From: Endozoicomonas elysicola
GTDB lineage: Bacteria > Pseudomonadota > Gammaproteobacteria > Pseudomonadales > Endozoicomonadaceae
Reading direction: 5' to 3'
Length of the DNA: 64,000 bases
NCBI RefSeq assembly: GCF_000710775.1
Contig: NZ_JOJP01000001.1
Location: 176,764 to 240,763 of the forward strand
Made by a program: the position numbers and the translations under genes. This document shows, one piece after another, positions 9,101 to 17,180 of the stretch. Below the pieces are notes generated by a model, which did not search any database, had not been told where the DNA came from, and was given only the letters and a program-made list of their open reading frames with translations. Within the stretch, counting starts at the first letter, position 1; each line of letters starts with the position of its first letter.

Positions 9101-10790
9101 CATCGGTTAAGTTAATATTTATACTCCCTGAAGCCCTGACCTCTCCATCTAAAGCTGCATTATCACCACTGACATTCAAGTCCGATAGCGTTGATATTAC
9201 AGCACTATTATTGATAGTACTGGAATCAATTGTCATTGTCCCATTTGACTGAACATTATTACTGTTATTGAATACATCAGAATTTATATCAAGCAAACCA
9301 TTTGCGCTGTTTATTAATCCAGTATTAACCAGATTATTACTGGCATCTATGTCTATATTGCCATTGATGCTTTTTACAAATACATCATTTGGATTAGCTC
9401 CAGAACCAACCAGTAAATTTATATCTCCTGCTGTACTTCTTAAGGTAATGTTTTGCTCAGTTTCCACACTTGAGTTGGCAAGATTTATATCACCAGTATC
9501 TGAAATAATCGAAGCGGAGTCAGAAACAACTTTGACCGTATCGGTAGAAACGTCACCATTACTGCTAATGTCCAATGATCCTGCTGACGACTTCCAAATT
9601 GAATTAGATGTTGTTAAATTACCAGACGTATCAATATTTATGGACCCGGTATTAGCAACCCGCTGCCTCTCGCTACTGTTTGCATCAGTCAAGTTATTAG
9701 AATCAATATCAATGCTTGACTCTGCATAAATAGTGGAGTTACTTAATGTCAGGTCACTATTCACAGCATTGATTACAATATTATTATCTGCCGAAAGCCC
9801 TGAAGTATCCTCAGAAATAATTACCTCATCAACGTTCGCCTCAGCAATAATATTTATGTCTTTAGCACTTTTTATTTTTGACTTTATCTCAATTCTACCA
9901 TCAGCCGTAATTACAAAATCATCCGAACTTGATGCAGCATTACCCAGCATCTTAACGCCAACACCATTTTCCGTCGCTCTGAAGGTAATTCTTCCCGCGT
10001 ACATACCTCCAAATACCGTAGAATCTATTCCATAGTCAGGAGTATTTGAGTCCCCACTGGTCTCAACCACATTACCTGTTTCGTAATCCCACTGGTTAGT
10101 TCCTGATACTAGCTGAAGTGTTCCATTTGGCTCAGTACCACTACCTTCATCTGGCTTATCCATAACAATATGACCATCTACAACGATTTTTCTGGCCACA
10201 ATATTGAACTTTTGCTGGTTGGTTAAATCCGCACCGTCTCTTCCTATACTGATTGTTCCATTTTGCACATCAAAGCCATTCAAGGCTCCTGTGCCATCAA
10301 TCATTGGATTCCCAGTGGTAAGACTTACTTGATTGGTATTGATAAACCCACATCCATTACAGGTAATACCATTTGGGTTTGCTACGACAACATCTGCATT
10401 TTTTCCCACAACCTCGGTATAACCAGACAGTTCACTGGGGTTAGTGGTAACAACTTCGTTTAAAATAATATCAGCTTGTTTAACAGAGTATTGATTTGCC
10501 GGAATAGACCCTGCCAAATCTGAAGAATGTGTTAGCCCAGATGCCGTTGTATTGTTTAATACGACTCCTTGGCTGTCGACATTATAATGATGGAATTTAT
10601 TATGTGATAATCCTTGGGAGTTAGCTGTTGAAATCTCGACAATGGTTGTGCCATTCGTACTTTGGTAAACATTTGTCGTAGATTGTGCAGAAACTACATT
10701 ACCACCATAGACAAGTCCTGCTTGCTGTGAAAGAAGAAAAGTATAAAGTAATATGTTGGCGGTTGCTTTTTTTACAGCAGAGGGCATCAT
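1..10790 (-). CDS. Giant two-partner-secretion exoprotein (TpsA, filamentous haemagglutinin-like adhesin), 3' end outside window
   Basis: One reading frame stays open from an ATG at 10790 to the left edge (at least 3,596 codons), so the gene is partial at its C-terminus. The N-terminus has a signal peptide (about 30 residues ending near GLVYGG), then a TPS secretion domain with the diagnostic NPNGITCNGCGF block at about residues 137-148. After it come a long beta-helix region (about 9.9-7.3 kb) rich in N/S/G/D/I and FhaB-type haemagglutinin repeats (about 6.6-2.1 kb) of the kind G-S-x-V-x-A-G-N-D-I-N-I. The C-terminal part in view is Lys/Glu-rich with short tandem repeats. TpsB would thread it across the outer membrane to the surface, as an adhesin or contact-dependent effector. 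No VENN motif or toxin domain is visible, but the true C-terminus is missing. ATG 10787 is an alternative start. Confidence 0.93.
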   Translation of the reverse strand, partial: MMPSAVKKATANILLYTFLLSQQAGLVYGGNVVSAQSTTNVYQSTNGTTIVEISTANSQGLSHNKFHHYNVDSQGVVLNNTTASGLTHSSDLAGSIPANQYSVKQADIILNEVVTTNPSELSGYTEVVGKNADVVVANPNGITCNGCGFINTNQVSLTTGNPMIDGTGALNGFDVQNGTISIGRDGADLTNQQKFNIVARKIVVDGHIVMDKPDEGSGTEPNGTLQLVSGTNQWDYETGNVVETSGDSNTPDYGIDSTVFGGMYAGRITFRATENGVGVKMLGNAASSSDDFVITADGRIEIKSKIKSAKDINIIAEANVDEVIISEDTSGLSADNNIVINAVNSDLTLSNSTIYAESSIDIDSNNLTDANSSERQRVANTGSINIDTSGNLTTSNSIWKSSAGSLDISSNGDVSTDTVKVVSDSASIISDTGDINLANSSVETEQNITLRSTAGDINLLVGSGANPNDVFVKSINGNIDIDASNNLVNTGLINSANGLLDINSDVFNNSNNVQSNGTMTIDSSTINNSAVISTLSDLNVSGDNAALDGEVRASGSININLTDALSLNILKSSQNITANSNSLTVNPGGELSSLGMMTLSHANIQNSGLINSVGNSTITATSMLNNSGNIQSDGLVNINDGAGNVGVVNLLSNSNLAANAVNIDVSTLDLKSNAKIDSDSNIDLNVSSLVIDDAVITGNVVDIDATSLDFRNSASISSATDMNLDVPNLTLPVSTSRIIGATSGVGNVVFNIQNNLQNNGLIHSGNNLTVNSSNIVNSNTAAISSLNNLTLAGTTLYNQGLVFSSSSLGLNFSNSITNDSNGTSSLSGEIYSDGNISITTNQLTNRSEISSQGDISINASNIQNINPFSPTKNVNEYTVSSSESVISQNCSYDFFDAVEHCHRTHQRIDRVQVDESYPSDPLFYPIITARNLSVTNFNNVNNTFAIISALNNLTISSSNAGAVFTNQSGDLENRTYDDRYTKTVTWSQTAGGVFITSGPHDPGYSFQNRSLIATQPIPYPSGVFAGTMYASGFSLVNKGSPSQPQTTTTNAQTADSGVVKLQAGSNDITQLSIPSLSALLPSNPNGYFVFSSNPTSEYLVETNPLYNTVTNGISTKYFEDRYGYSPEERLRRLGDANYESYLVEKQLTTLTGSNILYSGFNRQDQFRQLMEQGAQQADALGFEYGKEPSPVQLANLTEDIVWVVSTVVNGETVLAPKVFLSSETRALVNSGAVISANTLVADLDSVENTGGTIKATDDLTIQAKNDIVNTSGTISGKNVNLKSTEGSITTKRYLEEGVLNAVAGKESSISGENVTLEANKDINILSSSISATNDASLTSGGDINVGTQELVTVTGFDNDKRTETKNLKSSIDVGNDLSMKSGNDIVLAGTDVNVGNNADINAENDFKILDVVDKVETVFIEERSGFGVGGGLWGKEKTTTTTKEGNSVASSMNIGGNLNVSAGNEITVRGSDIKAGGNIDLDASKGVAILDGINYKEVNKSTETMTIGKLSSSGLSLSETEKRNEDSASTRSQASNITAGKNLNIASDGDITMVGSNVSAGEDLSLKGDDVNILAGRNTDYSKTTVETTRIGVNFSKGSSTADDGSASTGFNVDFMNVDLNTTEKTNIAHSGSQLKGDNVNITANSDIALQAADIQATNDVSLDAGGDIYSLAAEDISTEKTTSASSSLGINLSIYGSPAAGGGGSLSASAKTSTENSTKSKSTGVATLITAGGDITRKAEGSIVDQGTQFSAGGDINTTATSYTELELYDSETSTSFTTDSETKIGATFSKSAGGGSAGLGVDVNVDVANLSKLSKTAKTASYNSGGNINFNIKEDASFLGTDMDSAGDININAGTLTYSEARDIHQESSQSSNLNSSTSIGVGVGSSVSESGISSNTSFSTSNEALSKSTAKTGSMGAGGNININTKGDASFVGTELSAVEGVNIDSGGDVSFESAKDTSSYTSSKTNTSVGLELSVNKLAAGGANQTGNVEESSLKNNVSSINSSSINITSRGDSKFVGTELNAVNDVTIDSTGDVTFESAKDDYSYTSTETGTSVGIELSADKFAAGFSNQIDKLDESSLQNTVSAINSSSINITSKGDATFVGTELNAKNEVNIDSAGDVTFEAAKDEHNRSSSSTGTKIGFEISKDKFAVDLSPNKEDGVGKYTLTNKGADILSSTGNITIKSGEDMTLEAATLTAGSTENGAGVISLDAKNDINILDAVDITKTTKKDGNSGFGVGGGIWGSKTTEKLTEEGKSVGSKITAGNNIKINSGNEVTVRGSDITARGNIDLDATNGLTILDGINYKTEKTKTETVAFGKILGPQSKTDASANADASGESNLNNTGHEGSASAGANASASASVGIAAMQVQTENEFKFSGRSKASNIRAGNNLNLTSGGDVTMVGANVGAGNDINITGDEVNILAGRNVDYAKKSVKTATVGLMFETNNTAGANAQARGNQDVSSVSGSASANAEAKSDLTVDLMTITLQSKEKNRVTHTGSQLRASNINIKSKNDIALQAANIAASNDVNLDAGGDLYTLAAEDTYTETSDSTKTSVGLYASVDGNASASAEAGASAIGGGASVDAQTGTSASVGVRQKTTVEKSTYNRSTGVGSTITAGGNINRKAEGAIVDQGTQLSAAGDINTTGQSYTELALYDSESTTHNKVTNENRVGVSFEAYASADAAAGTTGAMGGAAAGASVGGKVQVKVDVEKSNKLSKTAKTASYQSGGNINFTIKEDANFLGTDMSSGGDINIDAGTLTYAEARDINIESSESYSVDTTTTAGVGVGATLVDVEVSNDTSVATSKSDLFESTAKTGSMGAGGNINIKTKGDATFVGTDLDAGNDISIDSGGDVSFKSAKDIRTFSSLDTNSSLNVQASADYASTSVSNQMDMTDEYSLTNNVANISSGGGNISIKSANDINLEGTNISADSNDADAGFITLDAKNSINMLEAKDVEKSRSLSTSVDVEVAGGTTSGFRFGFSMEYDDSEQQTGKASNISGKSIVLNADTIRNQEAELQADNVEKNANNIVDLKKTDIKKAVSFGLTTGPVSSEGNLMNKKKKKDSGSSSQRKTRDTTTASNKADPYAVKYIPGEKAKIDVKKEVVPGKDAQYETRPAEGPEYIEKTVTTPAKGSEYIEKEVKVAAKGPEYIEKTVTTPAKGSEYIEKEVTVAAKGSEYIEKTVTTPAKGTEYVEKTVTTPAKGTEYIEKDVNVPAKGKEYIEREVVVEAVGKEYIDKQVEKEITVKDFDFGVPKIEEKISKPAFGGASYVTSNASGQKAGVRKDTGDVALRGKQQQAMNEVVKSLDSRKLTKEQNAELSRLSDSLSKSQTAEFKKEKAEYLKDMPEEQRALYASDTFYIAARKFETVGGYDALKKLPDYRKGDAKALEKQLKDNQIGSFSQTKISSVDSTQGTTVSSSTNVPGGLKTRTKDGQSKTGAKKQDIAAILKSNEKTSTSEPGGMLADASKPTVDKKTGEQLTKAIDALRADGLIKEKMSEADVAAIKKKLDSDKSLMSFDDFKKITMTEKSRTEKVVVVEKAKNPDYQAAYTKKVKEKNPDYEPAYTKKVKEKNPDYEPEKTVTVKEKNPDY
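1040..1435 (-). repeat. 14-residue tandem repeats (G-[SPT]-E-Y-I-E-K type) in TpsA
   Basis: About nine consecutive 42-nt units encode variants of GSEYIEKTVTTPAK. Two alternating flavours occur, one ending TVTTPAK and one ending EVTVAAK. Divergence increases toward the 5' end on the plus strand, where units read GKEYIEREVVVEAV and GKEYIDKQVEKEI. The array separates the haemagglutinin-repeat region from the Lys/Glu-rich C-terminal part. It is likely to vary in copy number between strains. Confidence 0.85.
2190..4140 (-). repeat. Internal duplicated cassette of TpsA, copy A
   Basis: This stretch is homologous, block by block and in the same order, to 4910-6590. Matching anchors are 2311/5032, 2500/5221, about 2820/5490, about 3135/5757, about 3502/6066 and about 4041/6487. 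The offset falls from 2,721 to about 2,446 bases along the cassette, showing length differences inside the copies. Both copies encode several FhaB-type haemagglutinin repeats. Copy A holds extra Ala/Ser-rich segments that copy B lacks. Confidence 0.75.
4393..4908 (-). repeat. 258-bp (86-residue) tandem repeats within TpsA
   Basis: Matching anchors at 4393, 4651 and 4909 are spaced exactly 258 bases apart, a multiple of three. The adhesin therefore carries tandem 86-residue repeats here. A more diverged related unit starts near 2185. The array lies between the two large duplicated cassettes and probably arose by unequal crossing-over. Confidence 0.75.
4910..6590 (-). repeat. Internal duplicated cassette of TpsA, copy B
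   Basis: This is the partner of 2190-4140, with the same order of haemagglutinin-repeat blocks and many near-identical stretches. Copy B is about 270 bases shorter. The two copies have diverged at many third-codon positions, so the duplication is not very recent. Confidence 0.75.
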
Positions 10791-10941
10791 GATATTTACT
10801 CCCTTAAATATCAGTGCACAGACCTCACCACTTCGCCTGTGATGAAAGATCCGTATTATGCCCTTTTCTTTATAAATTTTATTTTAAATATTAATATGAC
10901 TATTTTTTAATAGTGATTCGAAAAATTATTTTATAAAATTA

Positions 10942-12714
10942 TTATATATCCATATTCAATCTCCACCAGAACTGACCACTTTCCTCAGGCAAAAATCCTG
11001 GCCTTTCTATCGGAAAATCATAGGCTAATGTAGCCGCTATTTTTTTCCATAGTATTGTCAATCCTAGTGAACCACCAGATAACGTTCCATCAAAACCATT
11101 ATTTAGGTCGTGTCTGTTCTTTACCCATCCAATATCATACCCGGCATTAAGCCTGGTTGTTATTTCTCCCGATTTGAACGAAACTGGATTACTCCACAAC
11201 ATTTCATTTCTAATATATCCACCATTATCACCCGATAGTGAATTATCAATATAGCCACGAACACTGAATTTAGAGCCAATCGACATCCTTTGAGAGGATG
11301 GCAAGTTATTTAATGCATATTGACCACTCAGGCTACTGGTTAGTGATACATTATCTGAAAAAAATGTTAATGGTTGAGTATAGGATATATTGCTTGAAAA
11401 TTTGCTAAATAAATTGATTGGAAAACTTGGATGGGTGCCAATTTCATTTTTTTCTGCCCCAAATAGTGAAACCCCCCTAGAATAATCCAGTGAAATTGAA
11501 AATGGATTATCAAAAAGCCTGGTGTTGATAGCACTTCCCAGAGTAATAGTTGTTGTGTCTTTACTGCTAACATCAAGGTAAGTACCGTTTAAATAGTTTT
11601 TACCTCGATTAAAATTTAATTTTAAATATGAATTAGTTATTGTATCTGCATTCCTGAACATCACTCTATCAATTGTTGCATTTACACTGTCTGTAGAGCC
11701 AGAACTCACGAGTTGAGCTCCAGAAGGTGTATTTAAATTACTTTCGTATGTTGATTTTGAATAGCTTAACGTGTGAGTAAAATAGCCAACGGGAATTACC
11801 AGCGCTATAGAGTCACTCACAGACTTTCCAGGAGAATTGACTGGTAACTCTGAAATAGATTGCCGGCGAGTGAATGTCAGGATATCATTTAATCCAATCA
11901 GGTTATCGGCTGTCAGTGTTGCAGCAGCTTGTACTTGGCCTGTAGACAGAGAACCATGATTATCAACGGACACATTTAAATGTAAGGGAAATCCACGCGT
12001 ATTTTTGACCACAATAATACTATCACCTGCATTTTTGCCAGGAGCCACCTCCATTTTTGCATTATTTGATCTCTGTTTATTAGCTTGAAAAATACCTTGT
12101 TCTATTTTCGCAAGTTCTAATATTTTCCCTTTCATAAAAGGGAATAGTGTTGGTAGAAAAATACTGTCTTTACCACCATCTTCCAAAATAATATCTGAGA
12201 CAATACCTTCTTGAATTCTTAATTTAAGTACTCCTGACGTCAAGTTCTGGGCTTCTAAATAAACCCTTGTTGTAGTAAAACCTTCATTTATAAACCAATT
12301 AACAACGTCCGACATAATTGATTCAATATCAATTGCAGTCAGGCATTTATCAAGGTATTCACTTTTAATTTGCTCTCTAATTTCAGAAGCAACTTTCTCT
12401 CCACCCTCAAACTCTATCTTGCTGATATTAATACAATTATCATTCGGACCTGATTTTTTTTTGTTTTTTTCCTGATTTTTGTTTTTTAACTCATCCTGAT
12501 CCGTTAAGTTATCATAACTACTTTTATTGCCAATCCCTCTCTCTATATCTTCTTTTGTTTGCTCATCAATATTTCTCTGAGTATTAGTTAACTTATTTTG
12601 GTACCACTGAAGATCTTCAGGTGTCACAGCAAAGGATTGCTTAGCATATATAAGGGTTAAAAATACGACTGTTTTTATTAAAAAGTCACTCTTCTTGCAA
12701 ACAAGAGAAATCAT
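10942..12714 (-). CDS. Two-partner secretion outer-membrane transporter (TpsB; FhaC/ShlB/HecB family)
   Basis: This is an Omp85-superfamily pore that exports the adjacent TpsA. The 590-residue length is usual for the family. A signal peptide (about residues 1-30, ending at SFAV) is followed by a Lys/Asn-rich linker. Two POTRA-like domains come next, the first starting near CINISKIEFEGGEKV and the second near GIVSDIILEDGG. A beta-barrel then carries the conserved FSVRGY block near residue 490, which is the lid-lock motif region of FhaC. The last residues (WWRLNMDI) end in alternating aromatic/hydrophobic positions typical of outer-membrane proteins. The gene lies 151 bases upstream of tpsA on the same strand, the usual B-before-A order, so the pair is probably one transcript. 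Confidence 0.93.
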   Translation of the reverse strand: MISLVCKKSDFLIKTVVFLTLIYAKQSFAVTPEDLQWYQNKLTNTQRNIDEQTKEDIERGIGNKSSYDNLTDQDELKNKNQEKNKKKSGPNDNCINISKIEFEGGEKVASEIREQIKSEYLDKCLTAIDIESIMSDVVNWFINEGFTTTRVYLEAQNLTSGVLKLRIQEGIVSDIILEDGGKDSIFLPTLFPFMKGKILELAKIEQGIFQANKQRSNNAKMEVAPGKNAGDSIIVVKNTRGFPLHLNVSVDNHGSLSTGQVQAAATLTADNLIGLNDILTFTRRQSISELPVNSPGKSVSDSIALVIPVGYFTHTLSYSKSTYESNLNTPSGAQLVSSGSTDSVNATIDRVMFRNADTITNSYLKLNFNRGKNYLNGTYLDVSSKDTTTITLGSAINTRLFDNPFSISLDYSRGVSLFGAEKNEIGTHPSFPINLFSKFSSNISYTQPLTFFSDNVSLTSSLSGQYALNNLPSSQRMSIGSKFSVRGYIDNSLSGDNGGYIRNEMLWSNPVSFKSGEITTRLNAGYDIGWVKNRHDLNNGFDGTLSGGSLGLTILWKKIAATLAYDFPIERPGFLPEESGQFWWRLNMDI

Positions 12715-13868
12715 GGCTCTTCATAATCCTTTGAATTAATTATACTTTCCGCCAAACAACCCAAAGAATTCATGCTATTAAAAGTCAGCTGAAAGTATTC
12801 AGCCAGACCGCATCTCTGGTTAAAGCTCCAAACTACATTTAACTATATGGAATTTAAGGATTAACAATTCAAATAAAACCAAAAACTCAACTTCATAATT
12901 AAATGCCATTATTTTAAGCTTAGTATTTCTTTAACCTTGTTCAATATTTAAATAATCTACATACACTCTGAGACTATCTAAAACAAATCAGCCCCTAAAG
13001 TTAAACCCATACGGAAAAATATGTCGAGACATGATTACTTCCTGATGGATGGTACAAAAATTTATCACTGCATATTTTTTCTATCCGTAAAATATTTATT
13101 TAAAAAACCCGGTTACTGCTGAGCCAGGCAACATGTAAACTAAATAAAAACTCACTCATTGGAAATGATCAAAAATATATCGAATTCATCGTATAAAATC
13201 TTGCAGGCATTAATCTAACTTCACCCTCTTTAGTCATTTTTCTCATTCTGTTTAAGCTATTGATTTACCAATAAGTTTAATCCTAAATTTGGCAAATAAC
13301 TTATTTCCCCAATTTAGAGATAGAACTAGAGAACCGTGTAGATATGGACTTTGTTGTAGTAAACAAAGACTAGCTGAGACAACCTGACTTTTAAGATACT
13401 CTGAACCCAGTCTGAATATTTTATAAATAAACACAACTTATTGTTTTAATTCATTTATAATTACTTTTAGTATAAATATAGTCAGTTATTTGACCATTCA
13501 CATAAACATCAAAAAGCCATTTAATATAATAAGTTGAAAGGCATGAAGCTTCATTTAACCTACCAACTCCTTTGAAGTTCTAGCAATACTGACTAACCCC
13601 GAAATAGTAGACAACAATCATTTTTATGATTTCAGTACAGCCAGTTATCGTCACAGGAAAGCAGGTAGAAATAAATCAATTAGTACAGAGTGGTCAGGCA
13701 ATAGGACTTTTCAGTGTACATTTATAAGAAAACTACAAAATCACATAATTCACCTTATTAGATTTTATACATATTGCACCCAACTGGAACGTTTAATGCG
13801 GTACACTGAAATAATGAATCCAAGAAATTATTTTTAAATAAGATATTTAACATTCAGGGCATGCTGTT
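12715..13868. other. AT-rich intergenic region without recognised genes
   Basis: These 1,154 bases are strongly AT-rich and contain only short open frames without family resemblance. The region separates the leftward tpsB-tpsA locus from the rightward DUF2059 gene and must hold both promoters. No repeat, tRNA or IS end was recognised. Confidence 0.5.
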
Positions 13869-14699
13869 ATGAAAACGTCCACATCAAAAACCAGTATACT
13901 GTTGGTTATTTTCTTTTCACTAATTTCACCAATGACTGGTGCAAATGGTCAGAATCAACTGGAAAAACAACTATTAATTGAATCACTCTACGTTGATAGT
14001 CAGATGACCAAGCGTGTAACCTTTATGATTAATAATAAAAAGAAGCATTTATCGGATGGCCTAATCAGTTTCTACCAGGAAAAAACTGAGGAAGGTATCA
14101 AACTAAAGCCGATTGAAGAATCTCAAAAAAAGATAACGAGTAATATCAATCAACATATGACGGTTGATGCTATTCGACTGGAGTTCACTGGAATTCTTCA
14201 AGACGAGCTGACCCTCAAAGAGCTGAAGTCTCTTTTCAAGTGGTTTTCTTCTAGCACTGGCAAAAAATTCCTTAATGATGAGCTGAACAGCGTTCTCTCC
14301 GGTGGAGCTTCTGACCAACTTATGGCAGCCAACGCCGGTCACCCGCAGCCAAGCCAGGAATCATTGAGAAGTGCACAGCAACTTATAAAAGTTATGGGTG
14401 ACAACGACTCTTTTGTCCGTGATCTTGCACTCGATTTTCAAAACTCTTTTCAGGTGATTCTTCAAGAATTTCCTCAGGTAGACCAGCAGCTGCCACCAAT
14501 AGATAAAATGACTAAAGTCATGGGAGCAGTAATGATCCCAGCCTATACACAAAAACTTGCACTTCGCCTGCAATTAATGAATCCCCAGCAAAAAAATGAG
14601 TTACTTTCATTTGCCAAGAGTTCACCAGCATTGAAAAAATTCTATGCTGCAATGAGTCAGTCCTATATCAACGTAATTCAAAGAATGGTTAATAAATAA
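13869..14699 (+). CDS. DUF2059-type exported protein
   Basis: The 276-residue protein has an N-terminal signal sequence (Lys-rich start, then ILLVIFFSLISPMTGANG). It contains two alpha-helical segments that look like DUF2059: one around residues 90-140 with the pattern FTGILQDELTLKELKSLFKWFSSSTGKKFL, described here by its key features (E-L-K-x-L and S-x-x-G-K-K-F), and one around 225-270 (LSFAKSSPALKKFYAAMSQ). Family members are periplasmic proteins of unknown biochemical role. The gene stands alone after the AT-rich gap. Assignment rests on the E-L-K-x-L...[YF]-x-S-x-x-G-K-x-F signature. Confidence 0.65.
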   Translation: MKTSTSKTSILLVIFFSLISPMTGANGQNQLEKQLLIESLYVDSQMTKRVTFMINNKKKHLSDGLISFYQEKTEEGIKLKPIEESQKKITSNINQHMTVDAIRLEFTGILQDELTLKELKSLFKWFSSSTGKKFLNDELNSVLSGGASDQLMAANAGHPQPSQESLRSAQQLIKVMGDNDSFVRDLALDFQNSFQVILQEFPQVDQQLPPIDKMTKVMGAVMIPAYTQKLALRLQLMNPQQKNELLSFAKSSPALKKFYAAMSQSYINVIQRMVNK

Positions 14700-14772
14700 T
14701 TTTCGCCAGAGAATTACATTTTTTTCACAGCAAGTGCCAAATTAAGCTAGTTTGACTGCTTATTAGTCAAAA

Positions 14773-15201
14773 ATGGTAATAGCTATGAATCCCTGCATCA
14801 ATATGATTACGTTGGGTGTTCATGACTTCAAAGTCTCACTGGATTTCTATCAAAACGGTTTGGGTTTCCCGCGTTATGCATATGAGGGAGAAGAAGAGGT
14901 CGCTTTCTTTGAACTGACAGGAACCTGGCTGAGTATTTACCCCATTCAGTTATTGGCTGCTGATGCGGGTATCACAACAACACCTCTCCAGTCTGAATTC
15001 AACGGAGTTACTATCTACCATAATGTTAAAACACCTGCGGAGGTTGAAGCTATTTTTCATATGGCCATAAGTGCCGGTGCAAAAAAACTCAGGCAACCCG
15101 ATCAGGCTGACTGGGGAGGCTACACAGCTTACTTCAATGATCCAGATGGCCATGTATGGGGGGTGATACATAACCCTTTTTTCTGGCCAGGTCCCGTGTA
15201 A
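14773..15201 (+). CDS. VOC (glyoxalase/bleomycin-resistance fold) family protein
   Basis: This is a small metalloenzyme-fold protein of about 140 residues. It opens with the classic INMITLGVHDFKVSLDFYQNGLGF segment (G-V-x-D-x-x-x-S-x-x-F-Y) and closes with YFNDPDGHVWGVIHNP, where D-P-D-G-H holds the usual metal or active-site residues. The substrate cannot be read from sequence. ATG 14785 (MNPCINMITLGV) matches the usual family N-terminus better than 14773, but neither has a strong ribosome-binding site. It is a stand-alone gene upstream of a GNAT acetyltransferase on the same strand. Confidence 0.85.
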   Translation: MVIAMNPCINMITLGVHDFKVSLDFYQNGLGFPRYAYEGEEEVAFFELTGTWLSIYPIQLLAADAGITTTPLQSEFNGVTIYHNVKTPAEVEAIFHMAISAGAKKLRQPDQADWGGYTAYFNDPDGHVWGVIHNPFFWPGPV

Positions 15202-15303
15202 AACAGTGATGAGCTGCAAAAATGTCCCCTGCAGAAAATACTTCGGACAAAACAACCAGAATCGGGTAAAAAGAAATATTCCAAGATCATACTCACTGCC
15301 CCC

Positions 15304-15822
15304 ATGTTTAGAAATATAACAACAGAAAGGCTGATATTGAGGCCATTTACCCTTGAAGATGCCAGCCGAATTCAGGCTCTTGCGGGAGACAGGCGCGTAT
15401 CAGAAATGACAGCCAATATCCCTTACCCTTATCTGGATGGGATGGCTGAATCATGGATACGAGAACACCGTCGGCAAACGAAAGAAGGACATGCTCTGGT
15501 CTACGCGATAACCATGCTGAGTTCGGGTGAACTGGCTGGCGCTATTAGCCTGACAGAAATAACCGGTCATGATGCCAACCTGGGATACTGGCTTGGAGTA
15601 CCTTACTGGGGAAAAGGTTACTGCACTGAAGCAGCAAGGCCATTCCTCAGATTTTGCTTCAGTGAACTCAAGCTTCCGATGGTCTATGCCCGTCACCTTG
15701 TTGAGAATCAGGCATCCGCCAGAGTTATTCAGAAGTGTGGCTTCCAATTCATAAGAGAGGTACACCCATCAGGGCAGGGTAAATCACAAATTCTGAAGCA
15801 TTATGAGCTGCACAACCCATAA
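15304..15822 (+). CDS. GNAT family N-acetyltransferase (RimJ/RimL-like)
   Basis: The 172-residue single-domain protein starts with TTERLILRPFTLEDASRI, the typical opening of RimJ/RimL-type acetyltransferases. It carries the acetyl-CoA-binding segment LGYWLGVPYWGKGYCTEAARP (pattern G-x-G-x-x-T/C-E-A), then V-x-A-R-H-L-V-E-N-Q-A-S-A-R-V-I-Q-K-C-G-F. Family members acetylate protein N-termini, amino-acid amides or small molecules. No specific substrate is indicated. It lies 86 bases upstream of sbcD but has no obvious functional link to it. Confidence 0.88.
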   Translation: MFRNITTERLILRPFTLEDASRIQALAGDRRVSEMTANIPYPYLDGMAESWIREHRRQTKEGHALVYAITMLSSGELAGAISLTEITGHDANLGYWLGVPYWGKGYCTEAARPFLRFCFSELKLPMVYARHLVENQASARVIQKCGFQFIREVHPSGQGKSQILKHYELHNP

Positions 15823-15908
15823 CCGGACTCAGATCATTGGTCACAGTCTACTTCTGGTGTAGTTTCCCTTTCTCATTTTTTCACAAGCTTCCTGACGCTT
15901 AGGTCATC

Positions 15909-17180
15909 ATGCGTATTCTTCACACATCTGACTGGCACCTTGGCCAGCACTTTATGGGCAAAAGCCGGGAGTCAGAACATCAGGCCTTTCTGGACTGGCT
16001 GATCGAGCTGGTGAAAGAGCAGCATATTGATGCCCTGATTATTGCCGGTGATATCTTTGATACCGGTACACCACCGAGCTATGCACGAAGACTGTATAGC
16101 CGATTTATTGTCAGCCTGCAGAATACGCCCTGCCAGCAGCTCGTGGTGATTGGCGGTAACCATGACTCAGTGGCCACACTGAATGAATCAAAAGAGCTGC
16201 TGGCCTGCCTGAATACCTTTGTGGTTGGTGGCGTCAGTAAAGAATCGCAAGACCAGGTTCTGGTTTTGAAAAACAGTCAGGGCGATCCTGGTGCCGTCAT
16301 CTGTGCTATTCCTTTCGTCCGCCCCCGGGATGTATTGGAAAGTCAGGCTGGAGAGTCGGGTGAAGACAAACAACAGGCTCTTCAACAGGCAATTGCTGCT
16401 CACTATCAGGCAATATACACAGAAGCTGAAAAACTGGCAGGAGAGCAGCTTCCCATTGTTGCGACGGGGCATTTAACGACAGTAGGCGGACAGCTGACCG
16501 AATCTGTTCGTGAGATTTATATCGGGACCCTGTCGGCATTTCCGGTATCTGCTTTTCCCAAAGCTCACTACATTGCACTCGGCCACCTGCATCGACCTCA
16601 AATCGTGGCAAAGCAGGAGCATATCCGCTATTCAGGCTCACCTATCCCGCTGAGCTTTGATGAAGCCGGCACCGAAAAACAAGTCATTATTGTTGACTTC
16701 AAGGAAAATGAGCTGAATAAAATTGAGTCCGTTATGGTGCCTGTCTTCAGACCCCTGATCAGCCTCAAGGGCTCGCTGGACAGTATTGATCAACAGCTGG
16801 CCACAGTGGCAGGTGAGAAACATCAGTCTGAGCTCAACCCATGGCTGGAGATTGAAATCACCACCGAAGCTTACCTTCATGACCTGCAAAGCCGGGTCGA
16901 ACAGCTGATTCTTGCCAGAGAGGAGCTGTCTTCATTCGAACTGCTGAGAGTAAGAAGAAAACGGGAAAAAACAGCAGCATCATTAACGGTTGCTGACCAG
17001 GAGAGTCTGGCTGAGTTGAATGTTGAAGACGTATTCCAGCAACGGCTTCAGCAGGAAGAGCTTACGGACGAACAATTACAGCAGCTGACCAGCGCCTTTC
17101 AGGAAGTACTCGAAAACGTGTTTGAAACCGATAAAGAACCTCCCCTTCTGGCGCAGCATGATCAGGAGGACAATGCCTGA
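15909..17180 (+). CDS. sbcD: Nuclease SbcCD subunit D (Mre11-type)
   Basis: This is the metallophosphoesterase subunit of the SbcCD complex, which opens hairpins and removes proteins from DNA ends. The Mre11 motifs are all visible: DWHLG (D8, H10), GDIFD (D48), GGNHD (N84, H85, D86), ATGHLT near residue 186 and GHLHRP near residue 225. The 423-residue length is normal. The C-terminal part ([12 protein letters not shown] onward) would contact SbcC coiled coils. The stop overlaps the sbcC start by one base, indicating translational coupling. No oddities are visible. Confidence 0.97.
   Translation: MRILHTSDWHLGQHFMGKSRESEHQAFLDWLIELVKEQHIDALIIAGDIFDTGTPPSYARRLYSRFIVSLQNTPCQQLVVIGGNHDSVATLNESKELLACLNTFVVGGVSKESQDQVLVLKNSQGDPGAVICAIPFVRPRDVLESQAGESGEDKQQALQQAIAAHYQAIYTEAEKLAGEQLPIVATGHLTTVGGQLTESVREIYIGTLSAFPVSAFPKAHYIALGHLHRPQIVAKQEHIRYSGSPIPLSFDEAGTEKQVIIVDFKENELNKIESVMVPVFRPLISLKGSLDSIDQQLATVAGEKHQSELNPWLEIEITTEAYLHDLQSRVEQLILAREELSSFELLRVRRKREKTAASLTVADQESLAELNVEDVFQQRLQQEELTDEQLQQLTSAFQEVLENVFETDKEPPLLAQHDQEDNA

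Noticed and set aside
13252-13434. 60-codon minus-strand frame in the AT-rich gap
   Set aside because: No ribosome-binding site, no resemblance to known proteins, and AT-rich DNA yields such frames by chance.
16306-16641. 111-codon minus-strand frame inside sbcD
   Set aside because: Fully antisense to sbcD, whose catalytic motifs are intact; no independent support.
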